Positions 23,578-32,810 are shown, counted from the stretch's first letter. The stretch: DNA of 50,458 nucleotides from JACZSB01 sp965372015 (GCA_965372015.1 CBDVAP010000005.1:1-50458), one strand, 5' to 3'. The notes: generated by a model from the letters alone, not told the origin. Numbers and translations: made by a program.

Positions 23578-24828
23578 TTACTCAGTAGAAACCGCCGGGG
23601 CCAACTTCATCATGCCGCGATGGCCCAGACCGACCAGGCCGCATAGAGCAGCCCCGATACCAATCGCCAGGAAAATGGCGCCGACCGGGAAGACTTCCGC
23701 CAGCGGTCCAATCAGGGCGGCAGAGATGGCCGTGAGTCCCATCACGGATAAGTTGACCATGGAAAACACCCGGCCGCGATAATGCCCCGGGACCGCCCGC
23801 TGGATAATGGTGGTGCGGGCGATGGTGATCATAGGGAGGCCGATACCGTGTATAAAGAGCAAGAAGCGGGTCTGGGTATAGGTGGTGACCAGAAAAAGTA
23901 GGCTGTAGGTGATCCCGTCCATGATCATGCCGGTGAACAGCACGGTCGAAGGGTTCACCCTCCGGCCCAGGCGCCACACCAGCAAGGAACCGGTCAGCAT
24001 TCCACCAGCCATAAAGGCTTCGATCACAGCGAACGCCTTGAAGTCCAGGAGCAGCACCTCCCGGACGAAAATAGGGATACCTACAATCGCCGGCCCCATG
24101 ATGAACAGGTTATTCAGAGCGGTTAGCAGTATCAGTAACCCCAACGCCTGTTCCCGCCGGACAAACCGTAGCCCGGCCAGCATATCCGACAGGTGGCTCT
24201 CTGTCCCGGTCCGGACTTTGCGAGGAACGGTCTGCCTAAAAGTGATCATCGCCAGGCAGATCAGGCTGGCGGCAAATGATAGGGCATCCAGGGTAAACAG
24301 GTGATAGATCCCAACCAGGGCCACCAACGCCCCCGCCAGGACCGGACCGGCCAGGTGGGCGAACTGGCCCGAAGTGGAAATAAAGGCGTTGGCCCCTGTT
24401 AAGCGCTCAGGGGTCACCAGGTCCGGAATCAGAGCGTCGCGGGCCGGATAAAACAAAGTGGCAAAAGTGGCCACCAGGAAGGCTAGAAAACCTAAAACAA
24501 GCGGCGATGTTCCTCCGGTAAGTAGATAGCCTGCCAGAAGCGCTATCAGGAACATGCGTACCGCGTCGGAAAACATCATCACCCGGCGCCGGTCAAACCG
24601 ATCCACCAGTACCCCCGCCAGTAGGCTAAACAACACTGCCGGTAGGTAAGCACTCAGCGCAACCAGTGAGGTAGTAGTTTTGGAGCCGGTCAGCTCCAGG
24701 ACCAGCCAGGGCAGGGCAATCTGGTAGATCGCATCGCCCCCATGTGAGATTATGTGACCGGCCCAAAGTAACACCAGGTTGCGATTTTCAAATATTCGAG
24801 GGACCATATCGGCAGTAAATTTCCGCAT
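23578..24828 (-). CDS. Major facilitator superfamily transporter
   Basis: A 416-residue permease with about 12 hydrophobic helices. The MFS loop signature after helix 2 is VDRFDRRRVM (D-x-x-x-R-R), and a long central loop (QTVPRKVRTGTESHLSD) divides the two halves. The LLWAGHIISHGGDAIYQIALPWLVLELT start and YPARDALIPDLVTPERLTGANA segment resemble the MFS_3/EntS-like exporter group. Substrate unknown. I start at ATG 24828 (MRKFTADMV), with aggatgg upstream; the frame extends to 24888 without better signals. It heads the minus-strand operon with the nitrilase and MauE-thioredoxin genes and diverges from the ferredoxin gene. Confidence 0.88.
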   Translation of the reverse strand: MRKFTADMVPRIFENRNLVLLWAGHIISHGGDAIYQIALPWLVLELTGSKTTTSLVALSAYLPAVLFSLLAGVLVDRFDRRRVMMFSDAVRMFLIALLAGYLLTGGTSPLVLGFLAFLVATFATLFYPARDALIPDLVTPERLTGANAFISTSGQFAHLAGPVLAGALVALVGIYHLFTLDALSFAASLICLAMITFRQTVPRKVRTGTESHLSDMLAGLRFVRREQALGLLILLTALNNLFIMGPAIVGIPIFVREVLLLDFKAFAVIEAFMAGGMLTGSLLVWRLGRRVNPSTVLFTGMIMDGITYSLLFLVTTYTQTRFLLFIHGIGLPMITIARTTIIQRAVPGHYRGRVFSMVNLSVMGLTAISAALIGPLAEVFPVGAIFLAIGIGAALCGLVGLGHRGMMKLAPAVSTE

Positions 24829-24965
24829 AACCATCCTGTAATACCACAAGATAGAAGCCGATTTTGATTGTTCAGGAGGAAGCGGCAAAAGTAAATTTGA
24901 CGGCCTGGGATTCGATTCAATCCCATTTTATCGTTAGGTAACAGTTTCTATGGAGGAGAGTTCTG

Positions 24966-25244
24966 ATGACCTATATTATCGCGGAGCCTTGTGTTGATAC
25001 CTGCGATACCGCCTGTGTGGAAGTATGCCCGGTCGATTGTATCCAGCCGGATGAAGGCTGGGAGAAGGGCGATGATCCCAACGGGCACATGCTGTATATC
25101 GATCCGGAGGAGTGCATTGACTGTGGGGCCTGTGAGCCTGAATGTCCGGTGGAGGCGATCTTCGAGGAAGACGCTGTGCCCGATGAATGGAATAAGTACA
25201 TTAAGATCAACTATGAATTCTTCGGTCGGGAGTATTCAGGCTAA
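24966..25244 (+). CDS. Ferredoxin with two iron-sulfur clusters (7Fe/8Fe type)
   Basis: A 92-residue soluble electron carrier. The first cysteine group, C-x7-C-x3-C-x3-C in CDTACVEVCPVDC, resembles the 3Fe-4S or variant 4Fe-4S site of 7Fe ferredoxins. The second, CIDCGACEPECP, is a standard 4Fe-4S motif. TYIIAEPC at the start and EWNKYIKINYEFF at the end match this long ferredoxin class. A strong ribosome site (ggaggag) precedes ATG 24966. It is followed by a hairpin and then by the Mrp-type ATPase gene, which would fit an iron-sulfur theme, although the ATPase lacks its cluster motif. Redox partners are not in view. Confidence 0.95.
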   Translation: MTYIIAEPCVDTCDTACVEVCPVDCIQPDEGWEKGDDPNGHMLYIDPEECIDCGACEPECPVEAIFEEDAVPDEWNKYIKINYEFFGREYSG

Positions 25245-25258
25245 AAAGCATTGCTGAT

Positions 25259-25290
25259 GAAGCGGCCGTTACCTCCTGAGCAGCCGCTTC
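25259..25290 (+). terminator. Hairpin after the ferredoxin gene
   Basis: GAAGCGGC (25259-25266) pairs perfectly with GCCGCTTC (25283-25290) across a 16-base loop, starting 15 bp after the ferredoxin stop. Only a weak T-run follows, so it may act as an attenuating or mRNA-protecting hairpin rather than a full terminator. Confidence 0.45.
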
Positions 25291-25367
25291 TTGCACTCGA
25301 TCCTGCTGTTGACTGTCCCACTTACTATTCACAATCCTCAGCCGTCTAAATTCTTATGGAGTAAAGC

Positions 25368-26552
25368 ATGAACCGGGATGAAATCATGGCCATTTTGAAG
25401 ACCGTGAGCTACCCCGGTTTCAGCCGGGATATTGTCTCTTTCGGGATGGTTTCCGAAGTCGCTGTGACCGGGGATAGGATTCAGGTGACCCTCTCAGCGG
25501 CCACCAGTAATGAAGACCAAAAAACAAAGCTGTCCGAGGCGGTCAAGGCTGCCCTAAAGGCGCAGTGGGAGGCTGGCGAGGTCGAGGTTACTATTAATTC
25601 TCCGAAGACCGGCAGTCCTGGACGGGCAACACCAGGTATGGTGCGGCCCACCGCCAGTATCCCGGGGGTGAAATTCACCATCGCGGTCGCCAGTGGTAAA
25701 GGCGGGGTGGGCAAATCCACCGTCGCAGTGAACATGGCTGCTGCCCTATCACTCACCGGCGCCAGCGTGGGAATCCTGGACCTGGACATTTACGGCCCGA
25801 GCCTGCCGTTGATCATGGGCCTTTCCGAGCGGCCATCCCTCAATGATAAACAGAAGATCATCCCGTTGCAGCGACACGGTTTGAAGGTCATGTCATTCGG
25901 CCTGATCAGCGGCAATCAGGCTCCCACCATTTGGCGGGGTCCTTTGGTGTCGAAGATGACGCAGCAGTTCTTCGAAGATGTGGAGTGGGGTGAGTTGGAC
26001 TACCTGGTTCTCGATTTACCCCCGGGCACCGGTGACATCCAATTGACCCTGGTACAACAGGTGGCCCTCAGCGGCGCCATAATCGTCACGACGCCCCAGC
26101 AGCTGGCGCTATTGGATGTGCGCAAAGGGGCTGACATGTTCGCCACTGTCAACACCCGGGTATTGGGAGTGATTGAGAATATGTCCGGCCTGCCGCTGAA
26201 AGGGGTGGTGCGTAATGCCGCCGGAGAGCTAGTACCGGGGGCCAAAATAGAGTTCTCCGGACTGGGCGAGATTACCCACCTGGTCGCCGATGACCAGGGT
26301 TTATTCGAAGCCGATGTGCCGATTTTTCGCAGCGGTGGAGGACGGGAAGAAAGTGAGCGGCTTCAAGTTCCTTTGTTAGGCCGGATACCGTTGTCGCCGG
26401 AACTAGTCATTGCCTCGGACTCCGGGCAGCCGTATGTGCTGAGCCATCCGGACGCGCCAGTGAGTCACGAATTCAAGCAGATCGCCGCAGCTGTAATGGA
26501 GGGACTTTGGGAAACGGCAGCGGATGTCCGGCTACCCGCCGGAGGAGAATAG
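25368..26552 (+). CDS. Mrp/NBP35-type ATPase lacking the CxxC motif and carrying an insert
   Basis: Member of the Mrp/ApbC iron-sulfur carrier family by sequence: a MIP18/DUF59 domain (about 1-75), a deviant Walker A GKGGVGKST (110-118), LDLDIYGPS, and DLPPGTGDIQLTL. In typical Mrp proteins IENMSGF is followed by CPHCG, whose cysteines hold a cluster at the dimer interface, and then by FGSGGG. Here IENMSGL (269-275) is followed by about 43 residues with no cysteine (PLKGVVRNAAGELVPGA ... DQGLFEADVPIF) before RSGGG. The extra stretch has the rhythm of a carboxypeptidase-regulatory-like beta-sandwich (GVV-x-N-A-x-G-x-x-V-P-G-A). It probably cannot bind a bridging Fe-S cluster in the usual way. 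ATG 25368 has a ggag site. Confidence 0.88.
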   Translation: MNRDEIMAILKTVSYPGFSRDIVSFGMVSEVAVTGDRIQVTLSAATSNEDQKTKLSEAVKAALKAQWEAGEVEVTINSPKTGSPGRATPGMVRPTASIPGVKFTIAVASGKGGVGKSTVAVNMAAALSLTGASVGILDLDIYGPSLPLIMGLSERPSLNDKQKIIPLQRHGLKVMSFGLISGNQAPTIWRGPLVSKMTQQFFEDVEWGELDYLVLDLPPGTGDIQLTLVQQVALSGAIIVTTPQQLALLDVRKGADMFATVNTRVLGVIENMSGLPLKGVVRNAAGELVPGAKIEFSGLGEITHLVADDQGLFEADVPIFRSGGGREESERLQVPLLGRIPLSPELVIASDSGQPYVLSHPDAPVSHEFKQIAAAVMEGLWETAADVRLPAGGE

Positions 26553-26627
26553 CAAAGAGCATGCCGGGTCGAGAGGCTTAAGTTGCCTCGGGTCAGGGTG
26601 AAAGGTAAATTAACCTGAATATCTTCG

Positions 26628-27407
26628 ATGAATACTAAAGCTCTTATAGAAATCCAGGAGCGTATCCTCGCCGATGGCGATCTGCCCTCCCACATGGCGA
26701 TCATCATGGATGGAAACGGCCGTTGGGCTCAGAATAAAGGTTTGCCTCGGCTGGCGGGACATAAAGAGGGGGTGGTATCGGTCCGGGAGATTACCCGGGC
26801 CTGCGGCGAACTGGGAATCAAGGTACTTACCCTGTACACTTTCAGCTTTGAGAACTGGAAAAGACCACGCGCCGAGGTAAACGCCTTAATGCGCCTGTTG
26901 GTCTCCACCATCCGGGTGGAAGTACAGGATCTTATGGACAATAATGTCCGTTTGACAGCCATTGGGCAGCTGGACGATCTACCAGAGATGGCCCAGCAGG
27001 AATTTCAAAGTGCCATGGAACTTACCGCCGCAAATAAAGGTTTAAATCTCAACTTGGCCTTAAGCTATGGCGGCCGGCAGGAAATATTGACTGCCGTCCA
27101 GCGGTTGGTCGAAGCTGGGCGGGCGGGCCACCTGACTCCCGAGCAGGTTACAGAGGAACTGTTCTCAGAGTATCTGTATACTGCCGGACTGCCTGATCCC
27201 GATCTGATCGTTCGTACCGGTGGTGAAACACGGCTAAGCAATTTCTTAATCTGGCAATCCGCTTACTCCGAACTAATTATCACTGATGCCATGTGGCCCG
27301 ATTTCCGCCGGCGCGAACTATACCATACCATCGAACTTTATCAACAGCGTGAACGTCGTTTTGGCCTGATCAGCGAACAGGTTCATTCAACACTTAATAC
27401 CGGGTGA
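26628..27407 (+). CDS. uppS: Undecaprenyl diphosphate synthase (isoprenyl transferase)
   Basis: cis-Prenyltransferase that builds undecaprenyl diphosphate, the lipid carrier of peptidoglycan and O-antigen synthesis, from farnesyl and isopentenyl diphosphates. Motifs: IIMDGNGRWA with the magnesium-binding Asp28, LTLYTFSFENWKRP, and LPDPDLIVRTGGETRLSNFLIWQSAYSE near the C-terminus (usually RTSGE; here RTGGE). Length 259 is normal. Its stop overlaps the GTG start of bamA (GTGA), placing it at the head of the envelope operon bamA-ompH-lpxD-lpxC/fabZ-lpxA-dxr-rseP. dxr in the same run feeds isoprenoid precursors to this step. Confidence 0.97.
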   Translation: MNTKALIEIQERILADGDLPSHMAIIMDGNGRWAQNKGLPRLAGHKEGVVSVREITRACGELGIKVLTLYTFSFENWKRPRAEVNALMRLLVSTIRVEVQDLMDNNVRLTAIGQLDDLPEMAQQEFQSAMELTAANKGLNLNLALSYGGRQEILTAVQRLVEAGRAGHLTPEQVTEELFSEYLYTAGLPDPDLIVRTGGETRLSNFLIWQSAYSELIITDAMWPDFRRRELYHTIELYQQRERRFGLISEQVHSTLNTG

Positions 27408-29806
27408 AACTACTGCGAATATATTTTCGCTTTCTGGTCCTGCTGCTTCCGGTGGTAACCGGGGCTCAAGCACTGCCCACCCTGGAGTTGGCCCAGGTGG
27501 TGGTGGAAGGCAATGAGCGGGCCTCGGCTGATGTGATCCGCAGTACCAGCAAACTGTATCCCGGCCGGTCGGTAACAGCCCTCGATGTCCAGCGTGGCAT
27601 TCAAAGGCTTTGGGACCTGGGATTCTTTGGGGACATCCAGATCTACCGGGACGCGGAGACCGATTCCGGGGTAGTTATGCGGATTGCGGTGAAAGAATAC
27701 CCTTCCTTGGAAAAAATAGAGTTCAAGGGCAATAAAAAAATCAGCAAGAGCAAAATCGAGGATGAGATTGAGCTGCGGTCGCCCAAGATTCTGACCGATT
27801 ATGCCGTTTCCGAGGCGGTACGCAAAATCAAGCGATTATACTACGACGACGGTTATCTCAATGTTGAGATAGAAACAGATCAGGAGCCCGGCCTGCGGAC
27901 CTATGGACGGGTTTTGGTAATATCGATCACTGAGAATAAGAAAGTCAAATTGAGGCGGATTCATTTTAATGGCAACCAGGCCTTTTCAAATTTTCGCCTG
28001 CGGCGGCAGTTGAAGGAAACTAAAAGCTGGCACTGGTATACCTTCTGGCGCAGCCCTTTGGACCGGGACAAATTCCAGGACGATCTTTTCAATATTGAGG
28101 CCTATTATCGCGACCGTGGTTACCGGGATGGCCGGGTCTTGAGAGATACAGTGATTGCTACCCCCAACGGAAAGGGACTGGAGCTGGTAATCGATATCTA
28201 TGAGGGTGTACCATATTACTATAGAAATTTCACCTGGGAGGGCAACACCCTGCACTCCGACGAGGAATTGGAACGGGCTCTGGGTTTTAAAAAGGGCGAT
28301 TTGTATAATCAGGAGCGGTTCGAAATGGCGGTGTCCCAGCGGGTGCACCCGGTATACATGGATGAAGGGTACTTATACTCCCGGGTGGAGCCAGTGGAAT
28401 ATCCGGTGGGCCAGGATTCAATCGATGTTGTATTTTCTATCGCCGAGAACCAGAAAGTAGCTGTTCGATATATCAACATCACTGGCAATGACAAAACCCG
28501 CGACTACGTGGTAAGGCGGGAGCTACGCATCCATCCCGGTGACATTTTCAGTTATGAAAAGTTGGGCCGCAGCCAGCGCGATGTCTGGATCTTGAACTAT
28601 TTCGATAACGTGGAGCCCAATGTCCTGCCTGTGGATGAGGATGAGGTGGACTTGAGTATTCAGGTCACCGAGCGCTCCACCGAAAGGGCCAACCTATCCA
28701 TCGGCTATACCGAGCAATACGGTATGATAGGTGGGGGCGGCCTGGAGTTCATGAATCTGGCGGGCACTGGTCAGCAGCTAAACCTGAGCTATAACCGTGG
28801 CGCTGATTACAACCTGTTCGGCTCGGGCGCCCAGAGCAATCGCGGGGCGTATCAATCTCTCTCCCTGGGCCTGGTGAATCCTTGGCTGTTTAACACCCCA
28901 AACCTGGTAGGACTCTCACTATTCTATTCAGAGCGGGGTGCCTCCAGTACACTTTATTTGCCGTTTGATATCATCCAGCGGGGCGGCTCGGCACGCTGGG
29001 GGCGCCGGTTCCGTTGGCCGGACTCTTACTTCCGCGGGTCATGGATTTTTCGGGGATCGGAAAAACGCTATGTCGGAGACCAGGAAAGCTTGCAAGATTA
29101 CTTGGGCGTTCCAGATAAATATATCCAGCAAACCGCAGACGAGGAGAGTTACGTATCAACGGTGGGAATTTCCGTCACTCAGGCCATTACCAGAGACAGC
29201 CGCAATCGGCCGGAATTCCCCACTTCCGGCTCCGAATTGAACCTGGTTTCAACAATATCCGGAATGGCCCTGGGAGGCCACGAGGACTTTCACAAACACG
29301 TTTTTACAGTGCGTTGGTATGTGCCCTTGGTATCGTCAAAACTGGTATTCTTCCAGAGTTCCAAGCTGGGCTTGATTAAGCAAATACGTGACCCTGGCAG
29401 CCGGTCCATATTGCCTCCGGAGGAGAAGTTTTATCTGGGTGGCACCGGTATCCCCTACGGTGAAATGCTGCGAGGCTACCGGGACAATACGGTGGGACCC
29501 TACCTGGGCCGGCCATTGGGAGCTTCCGCCCTGTTCAAGTATTCGGCGGAGTTGCGCCTTTCGCTATCGCAGAACCCAACTATTTTTGCACTGGTATTCA
29601 TGGATCTTGGGAATAGTTGGCTGGACTTCAGCTATGTGGACCCCTTCAAACTGAAGCGTTCCGCAGGGGTCGGGGTCCGAATGTTCATGCCCATGCTGGG
29701 GATGTTAGGCCTTGATATGGGGTACGGATTCGATTCCGCCGGTTCCGATACTGAGCCCGGCCCGCGAGGTTGGGAGATGCATTTCATTTTTGGACAACCG
29801 TTCTAA
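27404..29806 (+). CDS. bamA: BamA, outer-membrane protein assembly factor
   Basis: Central component of the machine that folds beta-barrel proteins into the outer membrane. After a signal peptide (cleavage near GAQA, about 23), five POTRA-like repeats span about 25-400; typical openings are VVVEGNERASADVIRSTSK, IEFKGNKKISKSKIEDEI, IHFNGNQAFSNFRLRRQL, FTWEGNTLHSDEELERAL and INITGNDKTRDYVVRREL. The Omp85 barrel fills about 430-800, with GSELNLVSTISG and the end MHFIFGQPF, whose final Phe is the usual recognition signal. GTG 27404 overlaps the uppS stop. Length (800) is normal. BamA followed by an OmpH/Skp chaperone and lpxD is a conserved order in diderm bacteria. Confidence 0.97.
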   Translation: MKLLRIYFRFLVLLLPVVTGAQALPTLELAQVVVEGNERASADVIRSTSKLYPGRSVTALDVQRGIQRLWDLGFFGDIQIYRDAETDSGVVMRIAVKEYPSLEKIEFKGNKKISKSKIEDEIELRSPKILTDYAVSEAVRKIKRLYYDDGYLNVEIETDQEPGLRTYGRVLVISITENKKVKLRRIHFNGNQAFSNFRLRRQLKETKSWHWYTFWRSPLDRDKFQDDLFNIEAYYRDRGYRDGRVLRDTVIATPNGKGLELVIDIYEGVPYYYRNFTWEGNTLHSDEELERALGFKKGDLYNQERFEMAVSQRVHPVYMDEGYLYSRVEPVEYPVGQDSIDVVFSIAENQKVAVRYINITGNDKTRDYVVRRELRIHPGDIFSYEKLGRSQRDVWILNYFDNVEPNVLPVDEDEVDLSIQVTERSTERANLSIGYTEQYGMIGGGGLEFMNLAGTGQQLNLSYNRGADYNLFGSGAQSNRGAYQSLSLGLVNPWLFNTPNLVGLSLFYSERGASSTLYLPFDIIQRGGSARWGRRFRWPDSYFRGSWIFRGSEKRYVGDQESLQDYLGVPDKYIQQTADEESYVSTVGISVTQAITRDSRNRPEFPTSGSELNLVSTISGMALGGHEDFHKHVFTVRWYVPLVSSKLVFFQSSKLGLIKQIRDPGSRSILPPEEKFYLGGTGIPYGEMLRGYRDNTVGPYLGRPLGASALFKYSAELRLSLSQNPTIFALVFMDLGNSWLDFSYVDPFKLKRSAGVGVRMFMPMLGMLGLDMGYGFDSAGSDTEPGPRGWEMHFIFGQPF

Positions 29807-29822
29807 GCCGAAAGGGGATAAA

Positions 29823-30353
29823 GTGAGCATACGCATCACTAAGATTATTTTGCTGGGGGTAGTGATCAGTCTACCCGGTTATCTGCCGGGGCAGCTGAAA
29901 ATTGGCTACATCGACTCCAATCGGATCATGCAAGAGTTCGAGGAGGTCAGGGATGCTCAGGCGAAGTTGGAAAAGGAGACCCGCCGCCTCCAGATCCAAT
30001 ACACCGGTTACGTGGAGCGACTCGATTCGCTCCAACGGGAGTTCGAGCGTCAGCGATTGCTACTCAGCAACGACAAGATTCGCGAGAAGGAACAGGAGCT
30101 GCAGAACCTGGTGCGGACGGCTCAGGAATTCCAACAATCCAAGTTTGGTCCGGAGGGCGATTTGTATCGTTACCAGGCTACCCTCATGTCCCCCATTCTC
30201 GAGAAGATCGATGGGGCGGTCAAGACTGTGGGAGCCGAGCGGGGTTATGATTTTATCATCGACGCCGCGGGCGGGGCGCTGGTGTATGCTCTGCCGGCCT
30301 ATGATCTGACCACTGATGTGGTAACCGAACTGCGTCGCGCTACGCAAAAGTAG
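29823..30353 (+). CDS. OmpH/Skp-family periplasmic chaperone
   Basis: A 176-residue exported protein. GTG 29823 follows the site gaaagggg and gives a clean signal peptide (IILLGVVISLPGYLPGQ). The mature part begins KIGYIDSNRIMQEFEEV, the standard OmpH/Skp opening. A long charged coiled coil follows (about 50-120, RLQIQYTGYVERLDSLQ and REKEQELQNLV), then a short C-terminal cap (GYDFIIDAAGGALVYALP). Skp trimers hold unfolded outer-membrane proteins on their way to BamA. It lies 16 bp after bamA and 11 bp before lpxD. A longer reading from 29712 would overlap bamA and lose the signal peptide, so I reject it. Confidence 0.92.
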   Translation: MSIRITKIILLGVVISLPGYLPGQLKIGYIDSNRIMQEFEEVRDAQAKLEKETRRLQIQYTGYVERLDSLQREFERQRLLLSNDKIREKEQELQNLVRTAQEFQQSKFGPEGDLYRYQATLMSPILEKIDGAVKTVGAERGYDFIIDAAGGALVYALPAYDLTTDVVTELRRATQK

Positions 30354-30364
30354 AGCAAACCAAA

Positions 30365-31402
30365 TTGCCGACGCTGGCTGAAATTGCCGTGCAGGTCCAA
30401 GGGCAACTGGAGGGGGACGGATCAATAGAGATTACCCATGCCTGCGATATTAAGGAGGGTCGTCCCGGCGGGATCGCTTTCCTGGCGGATCCCCGTTATG
30501 CCGGACACCTGGCGGCCTCCGCGGTGAGCGCGGTGATCGTGCAACCGGAAGCGGATAGTCATGGCAAGCCCGCCATCCGAATGGATAATCCCAAGCGCGG
30601 TTTCGCTCTGGCGCTGGCGTATCTGTATCCACCTGAACTGCCCGAGCCGGGAATCCATCCCACAGCAGTCATCGGGGACCACGTCCAGCTGGGCCGGGAG
30701 GCCTGCCTGGGACCATACGTGGTGGTCGGTGACCGGGCCCGGTTGGGGGATAGGGTCTGGCTGCAGGCGGGGTGTGTAATCGGCGACGAGGTAGAGATCG
30801 GCAGCCGCACCAGGATTGCTCCCCAGGTGGTGCTGTACAGCCGTACTGTCGTAGGGCAGGATGTGATTATCAACTCCGGCACAGTCATCGGCACCGACGG
30901 ATTCGGTTACGTGATAGAAGAAGATCCACCCTTGAAAATAATCCATTTGGGCCGGGTGATCATCGGCGACCAGGTGGAAATTGGCGCCAATTGCACTATC
31001 GACCGTGGCACCATCGGCGATACGGTGATCGGCACGGGCACCAAGATTGATAACCTGGTGCAGATCGCCCATAACGTGCGGATCGGTCGGGGTTGTTTGC
31101 TGTCGGGTGAGACCGGGATTTCCGGCTCCACCACCATCGGCGACCATGTTATCCTGGCCGGCCAGGTCGGGGTGGCCGATCATCTGACAATCGGTGACCG
31201 GGCGATAGTGGCCGGCAAGGCTGCAGTGCGGCAATCATTGGAAGGTGGCAGGGTATATGCCGGTGACCCAGCGGTAGAGCACCCTCATTGGTTACGGCAA
31301 ACGACAGCAGCCGGGCAGCTACCCGAGCTGGTCAAGCGAATGCGGGCGTTGGAGAACCGCCAGGAACAGGTTGAGAAACAAATGAGCGGCCAAGGAGGCT
31401 GA
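30365..31402 (+). CDS. lpxD: LpxD, UDP-3-O-(3-hydroxyacyl)glucosamine N-acyltransferase
   Basis: Third step of lipid A synthesis: transfers a 3-hydroxyacyl group from ACP to the 2-amino group of the acylated UDP-glucosamine. It has an N-terminal uridine-binding domain (about 1-95, GGIAFLADPRYAGHL) followed by a left-handed beta helix of hexapeptide repeats (about 100-315, for example IGDEVEIGSRTRIAPQVVL, VIIGDQVEIGANCTIDRG). The catalytic His should be the one in LVQIAHNVRIGRG. The C-terminal helix (RMRALENRQEQVEKQM) trimerises. TTG 30365 has no clear ribosome site; translation may depend on the preceding gene. Length 345 is normal. The start and end are tightly packed between ompH and lpxC/fabZ. 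Confidence 0.96.
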   Translation: MPTLAEIAVQVQGQLEGDGSIEITHACDIKEGRPGGIAFLADPRYAGHLAASAVSAVIVQPEADSHGKPAIRMDNPKRGFALALAYLYPPELPEPGIHPTAVIGDHVQLGREACLGPYVVVGDRARLGDRVWLQAGCVIGDEVEIGSRTRIAPQVVLYSRTVVGQDVIINSGTVIGTDGFGYVIEEDPPLKIIHLGRVIIGDQVEIGANCTIDRGTIGDTVIGTGTKIDNLVQIAHNVRIGRGCLLSGETGISGSTTIGDHVILAGQVGVADHLTIGDRAIVAGKAAVRQSLEGGRVYAGDPAVEHPHWLRQTTAAGQLPELVKRMRALENRQEQVEKQMSGQGG

Positions 31403-31407
31403 TCTGC

Positions 31408-32808
31408 ATGCCAGGTTTTCAGCGAACGATAAAAAAGGAAGTGTCTATTACCGGGGTGGGACTCCACACCGGGGTGGAATGTACCGCCACCTTCAAGCCC
31501 GCTGATATCAACACCGGGATCCAATTCAGGCGTACTGACCTGAAGGGCTGTCCCACTATCCCCGCCACCATCGACCATGTGGGTGATATTTCGCGGGGGA
31601 CCTCTCTTTCTTTCAATGGGACCCAAGTTTACACCGTGGAGCACATCCTGTCGGCCATAAGCGGCCTGGGGCTTGATAATATTCTGATTGAAATTTCAGA
31701 TAAGGAACCGCCGGTGATGGACGGCTCGGTTCGGCCCTTTGTGGATGTGCTGCTGGAGGCGGGTACGGTGGACCAGAGCGCCAACCGCCAGGTATTAGTG
31801 ATCGATACACCGGTGTCCTATTCAGATCCCTCCCAGGGAATTGATATGCATGTACTGCCGGCGGACCAGTTCAGCATCACCTTCATGATGGATTACCGGC
31901 AGCTGACGCTATTGGGTACCCAACTGATGTCCGTCCATAGCATGCCCGAGGATTTCGTGGACCGGATTGCCCCCGCCCGCACCTTCTGCCTGCTCAGCGA
32001 GGTGGCCCAACTCAAGGAGCAGGGTCTGGTTCGCGGTGGCTCTATGGATAATGCCATGGTGTTTGTGGACCGGCCCATTGAACCGTCCGAGGTAGACCAC
32101 CTGAAACAATTGTTCAATATCGATGGAGAGCTGGTGGCCGGTGAAAACGGGCTGTTGAAGGGCCAGGAACTGCGCTTTGAGAACGAGGCGGTGCGCCATA
32201 AGATCGCCGATCTCATCGGGGATCTGGCGCTGCTGGGCATGCCTATCCGTGGCCATGTGGTTGCCACCCGTAGCGGCCATGCTTCCAATGTTGAGCTGGT
32301 GAGGAAGCTCAAGCAGGTCTACGGCAAACGGATGCGCCAGCAACAGGAGCTGGGCATCAGCGGGAAGGTCAAATTCGACTCCCGGGCCATTTTCGATGTC
32401 CTGCCACAGCGCTATCCCATGCTGATGATCGACCGGGTGCTTGATATTGTGCCGGGCAAACGGGTAATAGCAGTGAAAAACGTTACTATCAATGAGGAGC
32501 AGTTCCTGGGGCATTTTCCCGGCCAGCCGGTCATGCCGGGCGTGTTGATCCTGGAAGCCATGGCTCAAGCCGGTGGCTTTCTGCTGCTCAATACCGTTGA
32601 CAATCCGGCCACTAAACTGGCCCTCTTCTCCGGCGTGGATAGTGCCCGCTTCCGCCGGGCCGTTACCCCGGGTGATCAGATCATCCTGGAAATCGACTTG
32701 ATCAAAATGCGGATGAACACCTCCCGGTTCTGTGGGAAAGCTTTTGTTGAAGGTGTGCTGGTAGCGGAAAGTATATTTATGATTACTATAGTAGGGCGCG
32801 GAGAGTAG
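31408..32808 (+). CDS. Bifunctional LpxC deacetylase / FabZ dehydratase
   Basis: One 466-residue protein joins two enzymes. Residues about 1-300 are LpxC, the zinc deacetylase committing UDP-acyl-GlcNAc to lipid A: His79 in VEHILSA, plus a His and Asp in RHKIADLIGDLALLG, are the expected zinc ligands. Residues about 320-466 are FabZ, the 3-hydroxyacyl-ACP dehydratase of fatty acid synthesis: FDVLPQRYPMLMIDRV, the catalytic His in HFPGQPVMPGV and Glu in LEAMAQAGGF. The fusion is known from Bacteroidota, Chlorobiota and relatives, and is one of the better taxonomic hints here. It puts lipid A commitment and supply of acyl chains in one polypeptide. The start is ATG 31408, six bases after lpxD. 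Confidence 0.97.
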   Translation: MPGFQRTIKKEVSITGVGLHTGVECTATFKPADINTGIQFRRTDLKGCPTIPATIDHVGDISRGTSLSFNGTQVYTVEHILSAISGLGLDNILIEISDKEPPVMDGSVRPFVDVLLEAGTVDQSANRQVLVIDTPVSYSDPSQGIDMHVLPADQFSITFMMDYRQLTLLGTQLMSVHSMPEDFVDRIAPARTFCLLSEVAQLKEQGLVRGGSMDNAMVFVDRPIEPSEVDHLKQLFNIDGELVAGENGLLKGQELRFENEAVRHKIADLIGDLALLGMPIRGHVVATRSGHASNVELVRKLKQVYGKRMRQQQELGISGKVKFDSRAIFDVLPQRYPMLMIDRVLDIVPGKRVIAVKNVTINEEQFLGHFPGQPVMPGVLILEAMAQAGGFLLLNTVDNPATKLALFSGVDSARFRRAVTPGDQIILEIDLIKMRMNTSRFCGKAFVEGVLVAESIFMITIVGRGE

Positions 32809-32810
32809 TA

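Noticed and set aside
24907..24924. Inverted repeat GGGATT...AATCCC upstream of the ferredoxin gene
   Set aside because: Only six pairs, between divergent genes; could be an operator, but nothing connects it to a regulator.
29712..29822. Longer N-terminus for the OmpH/Skp protein
   Set aside because: It would overlap bamA and hide the signal peptide; GTG 29823 has a ribosome site and gives a proper exported protein.
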